This document shows, piece after piece, positions 11,538-20,383 of a stretch of 64,000 nt of DNA; the first letter of the stretch is position 1, and every line of letters starts with the position of its first letter. The notes beneath the pieces are model-generated. The model saw only the letters and a list, made by a program, of their open reading frames with translations, was not told the origin of the DNA and searched no databases. Made by a program: the position numbers and the translations under genes. This DNA comes from Candidatus Acidiferrales bacterium (GTDB lineage Bacteria; Acidobacteriota; Terriglobia; Acidiferrales; UBA7541): contig JANWJR010000137.1 of NCBI GenBank assembly GCA_025451835.1, positions 1 to 64,000 of the forward strand, read 5' to 3'.

Positions 11538-12362
11538 ATGTATCCGCGTCTCGTTCAGGTCGGAGGGATCTCGATTTATACTTACGGCGTTCTGGTCACC
11601 GCTGGCGTCCTGCTCGCACTGTGGTTCGCGCGACGGCAGGCCCCGCGTGCCGGACTGAACCCCGACAAGATTTGGAACCTCGGGATTTACAGCGTCCTGA
11701 TTGCGCTGGTTGCTTCAAAGCTGTGGCTGATCCTTTCGGCGTGGGATTATTACTCCGCGAACCCGCGCGAAATTTTCAGCTTGAGCACGTTTCAATCTGG
11801 CGGAACCTTTTATGGCGGCGTTCTGGGCGCCGTCCTGACGATTGCCGTCTACACCTATATTTACGATCTGTCTATCCTTGCGGTGATGGATACGTTTGCC
11901 GCAGCCGTTCCTCTGGGCCATAGCATAGGCCGCCTGGGATGCTTTGCGGCCGGCTGCTGCTATGGAAAACCGACCGCACTTTCGTGGGGCGTCACGTTCC
12001 GCGATCCCCTGGCGGGACAACTCGCTGGGACGCCTCTCGGAGTTCGCTTGCATCCGACACAGCTCTACGAAGCAGGGGCGGAATTTCTCAATTTTCTTTT
12101 TCTGGTGTGGCTCGGAAGGCGGCAGCGATTTAGAGGCCAATTGATCGGCACGTATTTCCTGCTGTACGGTTTCGAGCGCGGCACGATCGAATTCTTTCGG
12201 GGCGATCCGGGGCGCACGCTGATGTTTCACGACAGCATTTCGCTGATGCAGATCGTCAGCGTGCTACTGATCCTGGCCGGAACATTTCTCTGGTGGCGAG
12301 GATTGCGCGGCAAGACGGCCATTCCACCGGCAACCGCGGCACGGGCTGTGGCGGTTCGATAA
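11538..12362 (+). CDS. lgt: Prolipoprotein diacylglyceryl transferase
   Basis: 274 aa; SIGRLGCFAAGCCYGKPT, HPTQLYEA and YGFERGTIEFFRGDPG; directly follows lspA. Confidence 0.95.
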   Translation: MYPRLVQVGGISIYTYGVLVTAGVLLALWFARRQAPRAGLNPDKIWNLGIYSVLIALVASKLWLILSAWDYYSANPREIFSLSTFQSGGTFYGGVLGAVLTIAVYTYIYDLSILAVMDTFAAAVPLGHSIGRLGCFAAGCCYGKPTALSWGVTFRDPLAGQLAGTPLGVRLHPTQLYEAGAEFLNFLFLVWLGRRQRFRGQLIGTYFLLYGFERGTIEFFRGDPGRTLMFHDSISLMQIVSVLLILAGTFLWWRGLRGKTAIPPATAARAVAVR

Positions 12363-12471
12363 TGGGAGCTTCCCGCATTGGCAAAAGTTTTCACATCACC
12401 GCCTCGATACCGGGATCTGCATTTTCGCGTTTCCGGCGTCGAGGGTGCCACTCCTGCGTTAGCATCTTGCT

Positions 12472-13476
12472 GTGAGAACTACCGCTGATAACCTGAGTTT
12501 CAGGGTGGCCGCCGAGGATGCCGGACTTCGCCTGGACCGGTTTCTCTCCGCCCAACTTCCCGATTTGAGCCGGACCCGGATACAGGGACTGACCGATCAA
12601 GGTCGGGTGCTCGTGGACGGCGTCGCCAAGAAACAATCGCATCGTGTCGAGACAGGCGAGACGGTGACCATCGAAGTTCCTCCACCGCCCGTTGCCGGCG
12701 TGACCGCAGAAGCAATCCCGCTCGAAGTTCTATATGAAGATGAAGATCTCGCGGTCATCAACAAGCCTGCAGGAATCATAGTGCATCCCGGCGCCGGAGC
12801 TGACACCGGGACGCTTGTAGCTGCGTTGCTGCATCGTTTCGGCGGGATGACCGGGCTTTCGGCGATTGGCGGTCCTATGCGCCCAGGAATCGTGCATCGG
12901 CTAGACAAGGGCACATCCGGCGCGTTGGTGATCGCACGCACAGACGCTGCACATCGGGAGTTCGTCGCCCAATTCCGCGACCGCCGCGTACAGAAGACGT
13001 ACATCGCATTGCTTCACGGGAAAGTGAAGGGCGAGACAGGAACCATCGACTTGCCGGTGGCGCGCGACCTCCGCCGCCGGACGCGAATGACGGCTCGTCG
13101 CCGGGAGGGACGCCCCGCGCGGACGGATTGGCGCGTGCGCCTGCGGCTTGATAATTTCACGCTAGTGGAAGCCGACCTGCACACGGGCCGCACGCACCAG
13201 ATACGAGTCCATTTTTCCGCGCTGGGATGTCCTGTGGTCGGCGACACGCTCTACGGCGCGCCCGCTCAGGAACGGCTGGCATCGGGGCCGCTTCCATCGT
13301 TCACGCGAAATTTTCTTCACGCGGCGAAAATCGGTTTTGATCACCCACGCACTGGGAAGAGGCTGGAGATTCGAGCGCCGCTGCCAGAGGATCTGGTTAG
13401 CTACCTCGCGGCAGTTGGGGCCGCGACGAAGGCGGAACCCGGCCGCATTGACGCCGCACTGAGAGAGTTCCTATAA
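12472..13476 (+). CDS. RluA/RluD-family 23S rRNA pseudouridine synthase
   Basis: 334 aa, GTG start; S4-like N-terminus and HRLDKGTSGALVIART, HTGRTHQIRVH motifs. Confidence 0.93.
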   Translation: MRTTADNLSFRVAAEDAGLRLDRFLSAQLPDLSRTRIQGLTDQGRVLVDGVAKKQSHRVETGETVTIEVPPPPVAGVTAEAIPLEVLYEDEDLAVINKPAGIIVHPGAGADTGTLVAALLHRFGGMTGLSAIGGPMRPGIVHRLDKGTSGALVIARTDAAHREFVAQFRDRRVQKTYIALLHGKVKGETGTIDLPVARDLRRRTRMTARRREGRPARTDWRVRLRLDNFTLVEADLHTGRTHQIRVHFSALGCPVVGDTLYGAPAQERLASGPLPSFTRNFLHAAKIGFDHPRTGKRLEIRAPLPEDLVSYLAAVGAATKAEPGRIDAALREFL

Positions 13477-13483
13477 TTCTTGT

Positions 13484-14524
13484 GTGGCGCGTTCCCGGAT
13501 ATTAGCCTTTGTCGTCTGGCTGCTTTTTTTTGCGGTTGCGAGCGCGTGCGCACAGCAAACCCTGCCGCGAATCCCGCCACCGCCGCCCGGCGTGACGCCG
13601 GGGCAGCAGAAGACCGCTCCTCCGATTCAAGTAACAACCGGCTTCGTGCATCTCGTCGCGACCGTCACCGACCGACGCCATAACTTCATCACCAATCTGG
13701 ATCAGGGCGACTTCAAAATTCTCGAGGATGGCGTGCCGCAGCAGATTAAGTATTTTGGCCGTGAAACGGATTTGCCGCTGCGCATCGCGCTGCTCCTGGA
13801 CACGTCCAACAGCATTCGTCAGCGCTTGCAATTCGAGCAGGACGCAGCCATCGATTTCCTCAACAGCGTGATTCGCCGCGGCTTGGACGATCGCGCTTTC
13901 TTGATGACCTTCGACAATGAACCCGAAGTGATCCAGGATTACACGGGCGACCTCGACCTGCTGACGAAGGCAATCCGCGACCAGCGTGCGGGAGGCGGTA
14001 CCGCGTTGAACGACGCCATCTGCATGGCTGCCGACAAGCTGGCAAAAGCTCCTATGCCCAAAGGACCTGGCCCGGAGGTCCGCAGGGTGCTCGTGGTGAT
14101 CAGCGACGGCGATGACAACTTGAGCGATCACGCCCTGAGCGACGCGATCGAAGCGGCCATTCGCGCCGAGGCGTCCATCTACGCGATCAGCACCAACACT
14201 GAATGGCTCACCACGGACACGGATTCGCCGCGCAAGTTTCATATCGAAGCTGGGGATAAGGTGCTCGAACAGTTTGCCGAGCAGAGCGGAGGACGCGTCT
14301 TCTATCCGTATCGCGTGGAAGATCTCGCGCAGTCATTCATGGATATCGGCGCCGAATTGCGCAGCCAGTATTTCTTCGCGTACGCGCCGACAAATTCCCA
14401 GATGAATGGGCAGTACCACAAAATCGAAGTCGATACCAATCGCAAAGGCCTGGTCGTTCGCACACGCAAGGGTTATTACGCTATTGCGCCCACTGCCGCG
14501 ACCCCTGTTCCCGCAAGCAAGTGA
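13484..14524 (+). CDS. VWFA-related protein, acidobacterial type (copy 1)
   Basis: Signal peptide, LLDTSNSI MIDAS-like motif and C-terminal QYFFAYAPTNSQMNGQYHKIEVDTNRKGLVVRTRKGYYA, typical of the TIGR03436-like family. Confidence 0.85.
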   Translation: MARSRILAFVVWLLFFAVASACAQQTLPRIPPPPPGVTPGQQKTAPPIQVTTGFVHLVATVTDRRHNFITNLDQGDFKILEDGVPQQIKYFGRETDLPLRIALLLDTSNSIRQRLQFEQDAAIDFLNSVIRRGLDDRAFLMTFDNEPEVIQDYTGDLDLLTKAIRDQRAGGGTALNDAICMAADKLAKAPMPKGPGPEVRRVLVVISDGDDNLSDHALSDAIEAAIRAEASIYAISTNTEWLTTDTDSPRKFHIEAGDKVLEQFAEQSGGRVFYPYRVEDLAQSFMDIGAELRSQYFFAYAPTNSQMNGQYHKIEVDTNRKGLVVRTRKGYYAIAPTAATPVPASK

Positions 14525-14581
14525 ACGCCGCGGCAAAGTCGCGAATTAGCTCCGGGATCCCAGCGAAAGACAATCTGTAGT

Positions 14582-15643
14582 TCAATGTCTCGGGGCGTAG
14601 TAGCCCCTGCGCGCGAGAACTTTCACGTCCGGCTGATCGACCTTCACCTGAATCTTCCGGAACGTGCCGTCGCGCTTCGTGTTTGTCGGGTAATAGCCAA
14701 GCACGTACTGCGAGCGCAGCTCTTCGGAAATTTGGTCGAAGGCTTTTTCAAGCGAGTCTTCGTTCCGAACATCGATTACGCGTCCGCCGGTTTGCTCGGC
14801 CATTCTATTGGCCACGCCCCCGCCGTATCCCATGGTTGCACTGCGGTCGCGGATCAGCAGCACATGGATGACGGCATCGGCGCGTTGCGCGGCTTCGATG
14901 GCGTCTTGTTCGCTCATCTTGCTGCCGGTATCCTCGGCGTCCGTCAGCAGAATCAGCGCCTTGCGGCCCGCTTCGCTGGCCATCTGATCGTGGCAGGCGA
15001 GATAAATCGCATCGTAAAGATCGGTTCCACCGTTGCTGGATGCGATCGTGCCAGGCGTGCCGCCAATGCCGCTGGCGTCCACATTGATCGTGGCGCGGTC
15101 GATGGCCTGGTCAAGAACCGAGGTATCCTCGGTGAAGTCAGCGAGAAGATTCACATCCGTGTCGAAGCCGATGACCATCGCTTCGTCCCTCTTCCGCATC
15201 ACTTCCTTGAGAAAGCGCGCTGCCGCGCTCTTCTCGGCGTCGAGGATGTGGTACATGCTGTAGCTCGTGTCCATCAGCATGCCGAGCGTGATGGGCATGT
15301 CCACTTCCTTCGAAAAAAACGCAACCTTCTGATCTTGTCCGTCTTCAGAAATCTTGAAGTCATCTTTCGTCAGGTTGTTGACGATCGCGTGGTGCTTATC
15401 GCGAACGGTGGCGAACACATTGACAATGGATACCTGCACTTGCAAGGGGCGTTGCTCTTGCGGCGGAGATTGCTGCTCCTGTTGCCCTTGTACCGCCCTG
15501 GGTGATTCATTTGCGGCTGAAGGCGAGCGCATCGGTCCGGCCTGCTGCACGGGATTCGTGGCGGCCCGTGCCGCGGATTTGGTGGCCGGAATCGTGCCGA
15601 GAGCGAGTGTCAGAATGCCTGCGGCGATAGTGATTGGTCGCAT
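14582..15643 (-). CDS. VWFA-related protein, acidobacterial type (copy 2)
   Basis: ORF 14582-16147; likely start at 15643 (MRPITIAAGILTLALGTIPA, signal peptide). LMDTSYSM and YVLGYYPTNTKRDGTFRKIQVKVDQPDVKVLARRGYYAP. Confidence 0.85.
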   Translation of the reverse strand: MRPITIAAGILTLALGTIPATKSAARAATNPVQQAGPMRSPSAANESPRAVQGQQEQQSPPQEQRPLQVQVSIVNVFATVRDKHHAIVNNLTKDDFKISEDGQDQKVAFFSKEVDMPITLGMLMDTSYSMYHILDAEKSAAARFLKEVMRKRDEAMVIGFDTDVNLLADFTEDTSVLDQAIDRATINVDASGIGGTPGTIASSNGGTDLYDAIYLACHDQMASEAGRKALILLTDAEDTGSKMSEQDAIEAAQRADAVIHVLLIRDRSATMGYGGGVANRMAEQTGGRVIDVRNEDSLEKAFDQISEELRSQYVLGYYPTNTKRDGTFRKIQVKVDQPDVKVLARRGYYAPRH

Positions 15644-15785
15644 TGTATAATCTCCGGGAAGTGAAACCAGTCCGATTGTTACGATGCAGCGGACGCGCCG
15701 CCGGATGTTCGCTGCTAGTCTATCGCGCGCCGGCAAGGTTCCTGACGGCAAGAGTGATGGCCCCGGAAGAAAGCGAGAAACTCCA

Positions 15786-16916
15786 ATGACGCGATTTTTC
15801 CAAGCGCTCGCAGCGACGCTAGTTCTTATCGCGCCCTGTGGTCTCCGCGCGCAGATCAAGCCGCAACAGCCGGCGCGGCCACAAACGACACCGGCGGTTA
15901 CTGCACCGCCAGAGAGATCAACGCCGCCTCCGCCGACTGCCGCAACGGCGCAAAGGCAAAACCCCGCGCCCATCCGCGTTCGCACCGATCTGGTGCTCGT
16001 GCCAGCCACGGTGAAAGACCACAATGGAGAGTTGGTGGGCGATCTCCAGCGCGATGACTTTCGGATATTGTGTGATGGCGTGCAACAGCAAATCCTCCAA
16101 TTTTCGGCAGACCCGGTTCCCCTATCGGCCGTCGTTATCGTTGACAACGATTTATCGGAAAAAGAGGCCGCTCAGGTGCAGAAAAGTCTACGAGCGGTTG
16201 CCGCCGCGTTTGGTCAAAACGACGAAGTGGCGCTGCTGACTTACGACGAATTTCCGCACATTGTATCCAACTTTTCCTTCAACAACGACACGCTCTTCAC
16301 CCAACTCAAGCGCCTCGAACTCGATTCGCATTCCCAGACGGTGCTCGCGGATCCCACCACGGCCGGTCCCATGATCAACGGCCAACCGCTACCCAACGGG
16401 CAAGGCGTGCCGCTGCATGGCTCGGGACGTTATGCGAACAACAACGATATTGATGACGCGCTGTACGCAGGCGCGCAGATGCTGAAAGCCCGCGAACGCG
16501 AGCGCCGCAAGATCATTTTTCTGATTACGGATGGAGCCGACTCGCGCCACGATCAGCATGGCGTCGACGAAACTCTGCACGCTCTGCTCGCCGCGGATAT
16601 TTCCGTGTATGCGATCTCCGTCAGCCATTCCGTTCCGATCGGCAAATCTCTTCTCCAGCACGGAGAGAGCAAAGTCGACAAGTACGCGAGACAAACCGGC
16701 GGCGATACTTTCTTCGCATCCAAGGACGCTGATCTCGGGCGATTGTATCCGGAAGTCACCGAGCAGGCGCGGAACCAATACACGCTCGCGTTCTCTCCCA
16801 AAGATCTCAATAAGACGCGCGATTATCACACCATCGAAGTGCGCGTGGAGCGTCCGGACCTTAATATTTTCACGCGGCAAGGGTTTTACCAGAGCGCGGT
16901 GGGCTCCGCGCGTTAA
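15786..16916 (+). CDS. VWFA-related protein, acidobacterial type (copy 3, altered MIDAS)
   Basis: Likely ATG at 15786 (MTRFFQALAATLVLIAPCGLRAQ, signal peptide); same architecture as copies 1 and 2 but VDNDLSE replaces DTSxS. Confidence 0.85.
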   Translation: MTRFFQALAATLVLIAPCGLRAQIKPQQPARPQTTPAVTAPPERSTPPPPTAATAQRQNPAPIRVRTDLVLVPATVKDHNGELVGDLQRDDFRILCDGVQQQILQFSADPVPLSAVVIVDNDLSEKEAAQVQKSLRAVAAAFGQNDEVALLTYDEFPHIVSNFSFNNDTLFTQLKRLELDSHSQTVLADPTTAGPMINGQPLPNGQGVPLHGSGRYANNNDIDDALYAGAQMLKARERERRKIIFLITDGADSRHDQHGVDETLHALLAADISVYAISVSHSVPIGKSLLQHGESKVDKYARQTGGDTFFASKDADLGRLYPEVTEQARNQYTLAFSPKDLNKTRDYHTIEVRVERPDLNIFTRQGFYQSAVGSAR

Positions 16917-16965
16917 AAATTGCGATTTTGCTTTTGCGGGTCCGATCGGCAAAAAAGTTTTCCTC

Positions 16966-17156
16966 TTGACTTCATACATCGCGGCATTTATAGATAAACC
17001 AGGCGGGCGAATGATGCGTGAAAACTTTGCGCGGGTTCGCCAGCGGGAGAAAGCTGCACAGTAGTTCATGCGCGTAGCGACTAAGGCTCCGAAGGAGCCG
17101 GAGGCAAGAATGAACGGGACCTTCCCGACGCTTGGGAGCGTCCCGTTTTTTATTTT
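16966..17156 (+). ncRNA. Candidate small RNA cassette (promoter, stem-loops, intrinsic terminator)
   Basis: TTGACT (16966-16971), 17 nt spacer, TATAGA (16989-16994); stem GTTCAT/ATGAAC (17064-17069/17110-17115) enclosing GGCTCC-GAA-GGAGCC (17085-17099); terminator stem plus T-run at 17114-17156. No convincing ORF inside. Confidence 0.5.
17113..17156 (+). terminator. Rho-independent terminator
   Basis: ACGGGAC...GTCCCGT inverted repeat (17114-17120 / 17140-17146) followed by TTTTTTATTTT. No A-run on the 5' side, so it acts on the + strand. Confidence 0.85.
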
Positions 17157-17172
17157 GCCCTGATCGCGTACG

Positions 17173-20100
17173 TCATTTATCCGTTGGTCCACCGTTCGAA
17201 CCCGGGCGAATTGGGATCAGTTGCTCGTGAGCGGGGCAAAGCGGCTTGAAGTCGCAATATTTGCAGCCGTAGCCCGCCTTGGGAGCGAATTCGCCCGCGC
17301 GAATCGAATCGGCCACTTCGGCAATTCTCTGCTTTGCCTCCGTCAGAGCCTTTGCATCCCGCGTTGCGGCCACGGCTTCGTTGGTGGTCAGGTTGTAGAA
17401 GATGAGTCTCGCCGGCTCCAGCTCGAGAATTTCCCGCGCCGCCAGCGCATACGCGCTCAACTGAAGATCTGTCGCCGCGTTCTTCGCATCTTTTGCTTTT
17501 CCGGTTTTGTAATCCACGATCTCGACTTCGTTCTTGCTAATCCGGTTCACCTGGTCGATGCGGCCCGTGAGGATCACGTCGTGTTCCAGCGGCAATTCGA
17601 ATCGCTTCTCCTGGAAAAGGACGTCGGCCGGTGCGGCGCTATAAGTTCGATGGAAGGCTTCGAGCTGTTCGCGGCCGGCCTCGCGATATTCCTCCTCGTG
17701 GAATTCGTCGCCGTATCCCGCGGATTGCCATTCACGATCGTAAATCAAGAAAAGTTCTTCGAGCGGCAAGCTCCCGCGCTTGTGAACTTCGCTGACAAAT
17801 TCCTTGATGGTCGTATGCATCACGCTGCCAAACGTCGCACCGGCGTGGGGTCCGGGACGCAGTCCCCACCCGTATTGAAAGAGGTATCGCATCGGGCAGC
17901 GGTCGTATGCGCCGATCGCCGAGGGGCTTAGTTGCAATGGCTCCGGGCGCGGCGGGTGAAACGCCTTGGCCCAGACGGCAACCTGCGAATACGCTCGCGC
18001 GTTGTCGCCGGTTCCTGAACCGAGCAGTTGCACGGGATCCGCTGATTCCGGCGCAGGCCCAGCCGCCTCGACGAGAGCAGGCACGGAGACCTTCGGTCCG
18101 AATTGGTCAGCATCGAAGGTCTTGATCTTCGGATTCATCAAAAAATCATCGAGGAAGAGAGAAGGTTTTTTACGCTTGTTGATGACGGCGGAGAGCGTCA
18201 GATTCTGCCGCGCGCGCGTGAGGGCCACGTAGAAGAGCCGGCGTTCCTCCTGGATTTGAAAATCGCCCGAGGGCTGCTCTTCCTTCATCAGCTCGGGAGG
18301 AAATTCAAACACCGGAGCCCGCGGCTTCGAGGGGAAATCGCTTTTCGAAAGCCGCAGGATAAACACGTGGGGAAATTCGAGCCCTTTCGCTGAATGTACG
18401 GTCATCAATTGTACGGCATCACCCGGAGGTTCTTCTTCGAGGCAAATGTCTCCGCCCGCTTCGTTGAAATAGTGGATATATTCCAGAAAATCGCGAAGAC
18501 GCGTGCCTTCGCTCTTCTTCTCCCAATCGCGGACGAATTGCACGAAGCGTTCCAGATAATGGCGGTCGGCCTCATAGGGAAGCGGCGCGACTTCGAGCGA
18601 TCCGATCAATTCGTTGAGGAGCTCGCTCGCGGACATTTTCCTCGCGCTTTTTCGCAAGCGTTCGAGCATCGAGGCCAGTTCTGCAAGGCGCACTCCCTCG
18701 CGCGTGAACGGAGCTTCGTGCCGCGCCGTTACGATCTCATCGGATAACGGCCGGCGGTGATTCTTCGCCGCCCGTTCGGCTAGGCGCACCAGATCGCGCG
18801 GTTCGAGACCCCAGTATGGGGCTGCGAGCACGCGCGCGCAGGCGACGTTGTCTCCCGGTTCGCCGATCAGGCGGAGATAGGCGAGCAGGTCTCGCACTAG
18901 CGTGCTCGTAAGAATCGAAAGCTTCTTGATGACAAAAGGAATCGACCGCCGCCGAAGCGCTTCCACGAGGTGCGTGCGGTGGGTGTGTTTGCGATAGAGG
19001 ACTGCCACGCTGCGCCAGGGCGCGCCTGCTTCGTGCAGGCGTTCGACCTCCGAGACGACCCAGCAAGCCTCCTCCTCCGGCGCGCCGAATTCGACGACGC
19101 GAACCTTTTCGCCTTCGCGATTCTCCGTGGTCAGCGCCTTCGGCGGCAGCAGCGGCGACCGCTCGTTGTGCGAGATCACTTCCCCGGCCACGCGCAGTAT
19201 CTTTCGGGTCGAGCGGTAATTCCGCGATAGCGAAACGAGAAATTGCTCCGCGGCGGGACCAAGCCTTGGCTCGCGCACGCCGCAAAATCGTTGCAAGAAA
19301 ATTGTGAAGCTGCCGAATGACGCGCCTCGGAAGCGGTAGATTGCCTGGTCGTCGTCTCCGACCGCGACGATGTTGCCGCGCTCCCCCGCCAGCAGCCACA
19401 ACAGTTCGAGCTGCGCGATGTTGGTGTCCTGAAACTCGTCCACCAGGATGTAGCGGAACTGCTCCCGCAGTCGCCGGAGCAATTCGCCCTCGGTGCGGAG
19501 CAATTCCACCGCGTGCATGAGTTGCACGCCGAACGTAAAGAGATTGCGTTCGCGCAGCAATCGGTCGCTGACGCGATAGACGCGCGCCAATTCCTCCTGC
19601 CGCGCGAGCGCGTCTTCCGCGATCGCCAGAGCGTCCGGTTCGAGCGATTTCCTTCGCGCTTCGTGCTTCCGGCGCAACTCCTTGGCGTAACGGTCGTAGT
19701 CGTCGGGCGTCACCAGTTCGTCCTGGCAGCGCGAAAAGAATTTCACGAAATCATTCAGAAACTCGCCGGGGTCTTGCAGTCGCCTGAAGACTTTCAGATC
19801 CAGTTCGGCGATATTGCGACGCAGAAGAATCCAGTGATCGATGTCTTCGAGCGCCTGTATCTCGGGATTCGCCGCGCGGAGCACTTTTTCGAGACAGAAT
19901 TTATGGAAGGTGCTCAGCCACACGCCTTCGGCGCGCTCGCCCATCGCTTTCACGACGCGATACTTCATCTCACCGGCGGCCTTGTCCGTGAACGTGAGGC
20001 CAAGAATGTTTTCGCCGGAAAGATCGGGGTCGGCCTCGAGCAGCGTGCGGATGCGCTCCGTGATGACGCGCGTTTTGCCTGTCCCGGCTCCGGCCACCAC

Positions 20101-20187
20101 AAGCAATGGACCATCGCGGTGCGCGACGGCGATGCGCTGTTCAGCGTTCAGCCCGGGAGCGTCTCTCGTAATTGATTTCGGATTCAT
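17173..20187 (-). CDS. UvrD/Rep-family helicase with C-terminal PD-(D/E)XK nuclease and Cys-rich Fe-S-like motif
   Basis: 1004 aa; LLVVAGAGTGKTRVITERI (Walker A), VDEFQDTN, GDDDQAIYRFRGA; C-terminal GRIDQV...VEIVDYKTGKAK and GCKYCDFKPLCP. Confidence 0.92.
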   Translation of the reverse strand: MNPKSITRDAPGLNAEQRIAVAHRDGPLLVVAGAGTGKTRVITERIRTLLEADPDLSGENILGLTFTDKAAGEMKYRVVKAMGERAEGVWLSTFHKFCLEKVLRAANPEIQALEDIDHWILLRRNIAELDLKVFRRLQDPGEFLNDFVKFFSRCQDELVTPDDYDRYAKELRRKHEARRKSLEPDALAIAEDALARQEELARVYRVSDRLLRERNLFTFGVQLMHAVELLRTEGELLRRLREQFRYILVDEFQDTNIAQLELLWLLAGERGNIVAVGDDDQAIYRFRGASFGSFTIFLQRFCGVREPRLGPAAEQFLVSLSRNYRSTRKILRVAGEVISHNERSPLLPPKALTTENREGEKVRVVEFGAPEEEACWVVSEVERLHEAGAPWRSVAVLYRKHTHRTHLVEALRRRSIPFVIKKLSILTSTLVRDLLAYLRLIGEPGDNVACARVLAAPYWGLEPRDLVRLAERAAKNHRRPLSDEIVTARHEAPFTREGVRLAELASMLERLRKSARKMSASELLNELIGSLEVAPLPYEADRHYLERFVQFVRDWEKKSEGTRLRDFLEYIHYFNEAGGDICLEEEPPGDAVQLMTVHSAKGLEFPHVFILRLSKSDFPSKPRAPVFEFPPELMKEEQPSGDFQIQEERRLFYVALTRARQNLTLSAVINKRKKPSLFLDDFLMNPKIKTFDADQFGPKVSVPALVEAAGPAPESADPVQLLGSGTGDNARAYSQVAVWAKAFHPPRPEPLQLSPSAIGAYDRCPMRYLFQYGWGLRPGPHAGATFGSVMHTTIKEFVSEVHKRGSLPLEELFLIYDREWQSAGYGDEFHEEEYREAGREQLEAFHRTYSAAPADVLFQEKRFELPLEHDVILTGRIDQVNRISKNEVEIVDYKTGKAKDAKNAATDLQLSAYALAAREILELEPARLIFYNLTTNEAVAATRDAKALTEAKQRIAEVADSIRAGEFAPKAGYGCKYCDFKPLCPAHEQLIPIRPGSNGGPTDK

Positions 20188-20207
20188 CGGGCTAGTCGGA
20201 AGTCGAT

Positions 20208-20245
20208 AGTATAACAGAAATCATTGTAGGCGAACGTAAGGCGAA
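20208..20245 (-). promoter_or_regulatory. Putative promoter and SOS-like element upstream of the UvrD-like gene
   Basis: Minus strand: TTCGCCTTACGTTCGCC (TTCGCCTTAC at 20236-20245) followed by TATACT (20208-20213) before the ATG at 20187. Confidence 0.4.
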
Positions 20246-20316
20246 GAGCATTCCGAAACCTCTTCGTGGCTCAGAGAATGATGTTCCGCGGGAACTTTGC
20301 TCGGTGGTTGAGTAAT

Positions 20317-20345
20317 TTGCTGGGTTCTTCGGCTGCGCTTATACT
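20317..20345 (+). promoter_or_regulatory. Putative sigma70-type promoter for the thiolase gene
   Basis: TTGCTG (20317-20322), 17 nt spacer, TATACT (20340-20345), 38 bp before ATG. Confidence 0.5.
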
Positions 20346-20383
20346 GTGTTTGCGTCCTGTGTGGGCCCGAAGGAGGATTTTCC

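Noticed and set aside
13484-16916. VWFA cluster as a VWA-based defence or ternary (VWA/ATPase/kinase) system
   Set aside because: No adjacent MoxR ATPase, kinase or phosphatase; the proteins look like ordinary acidobacterial VWFA-related secreted proteins.
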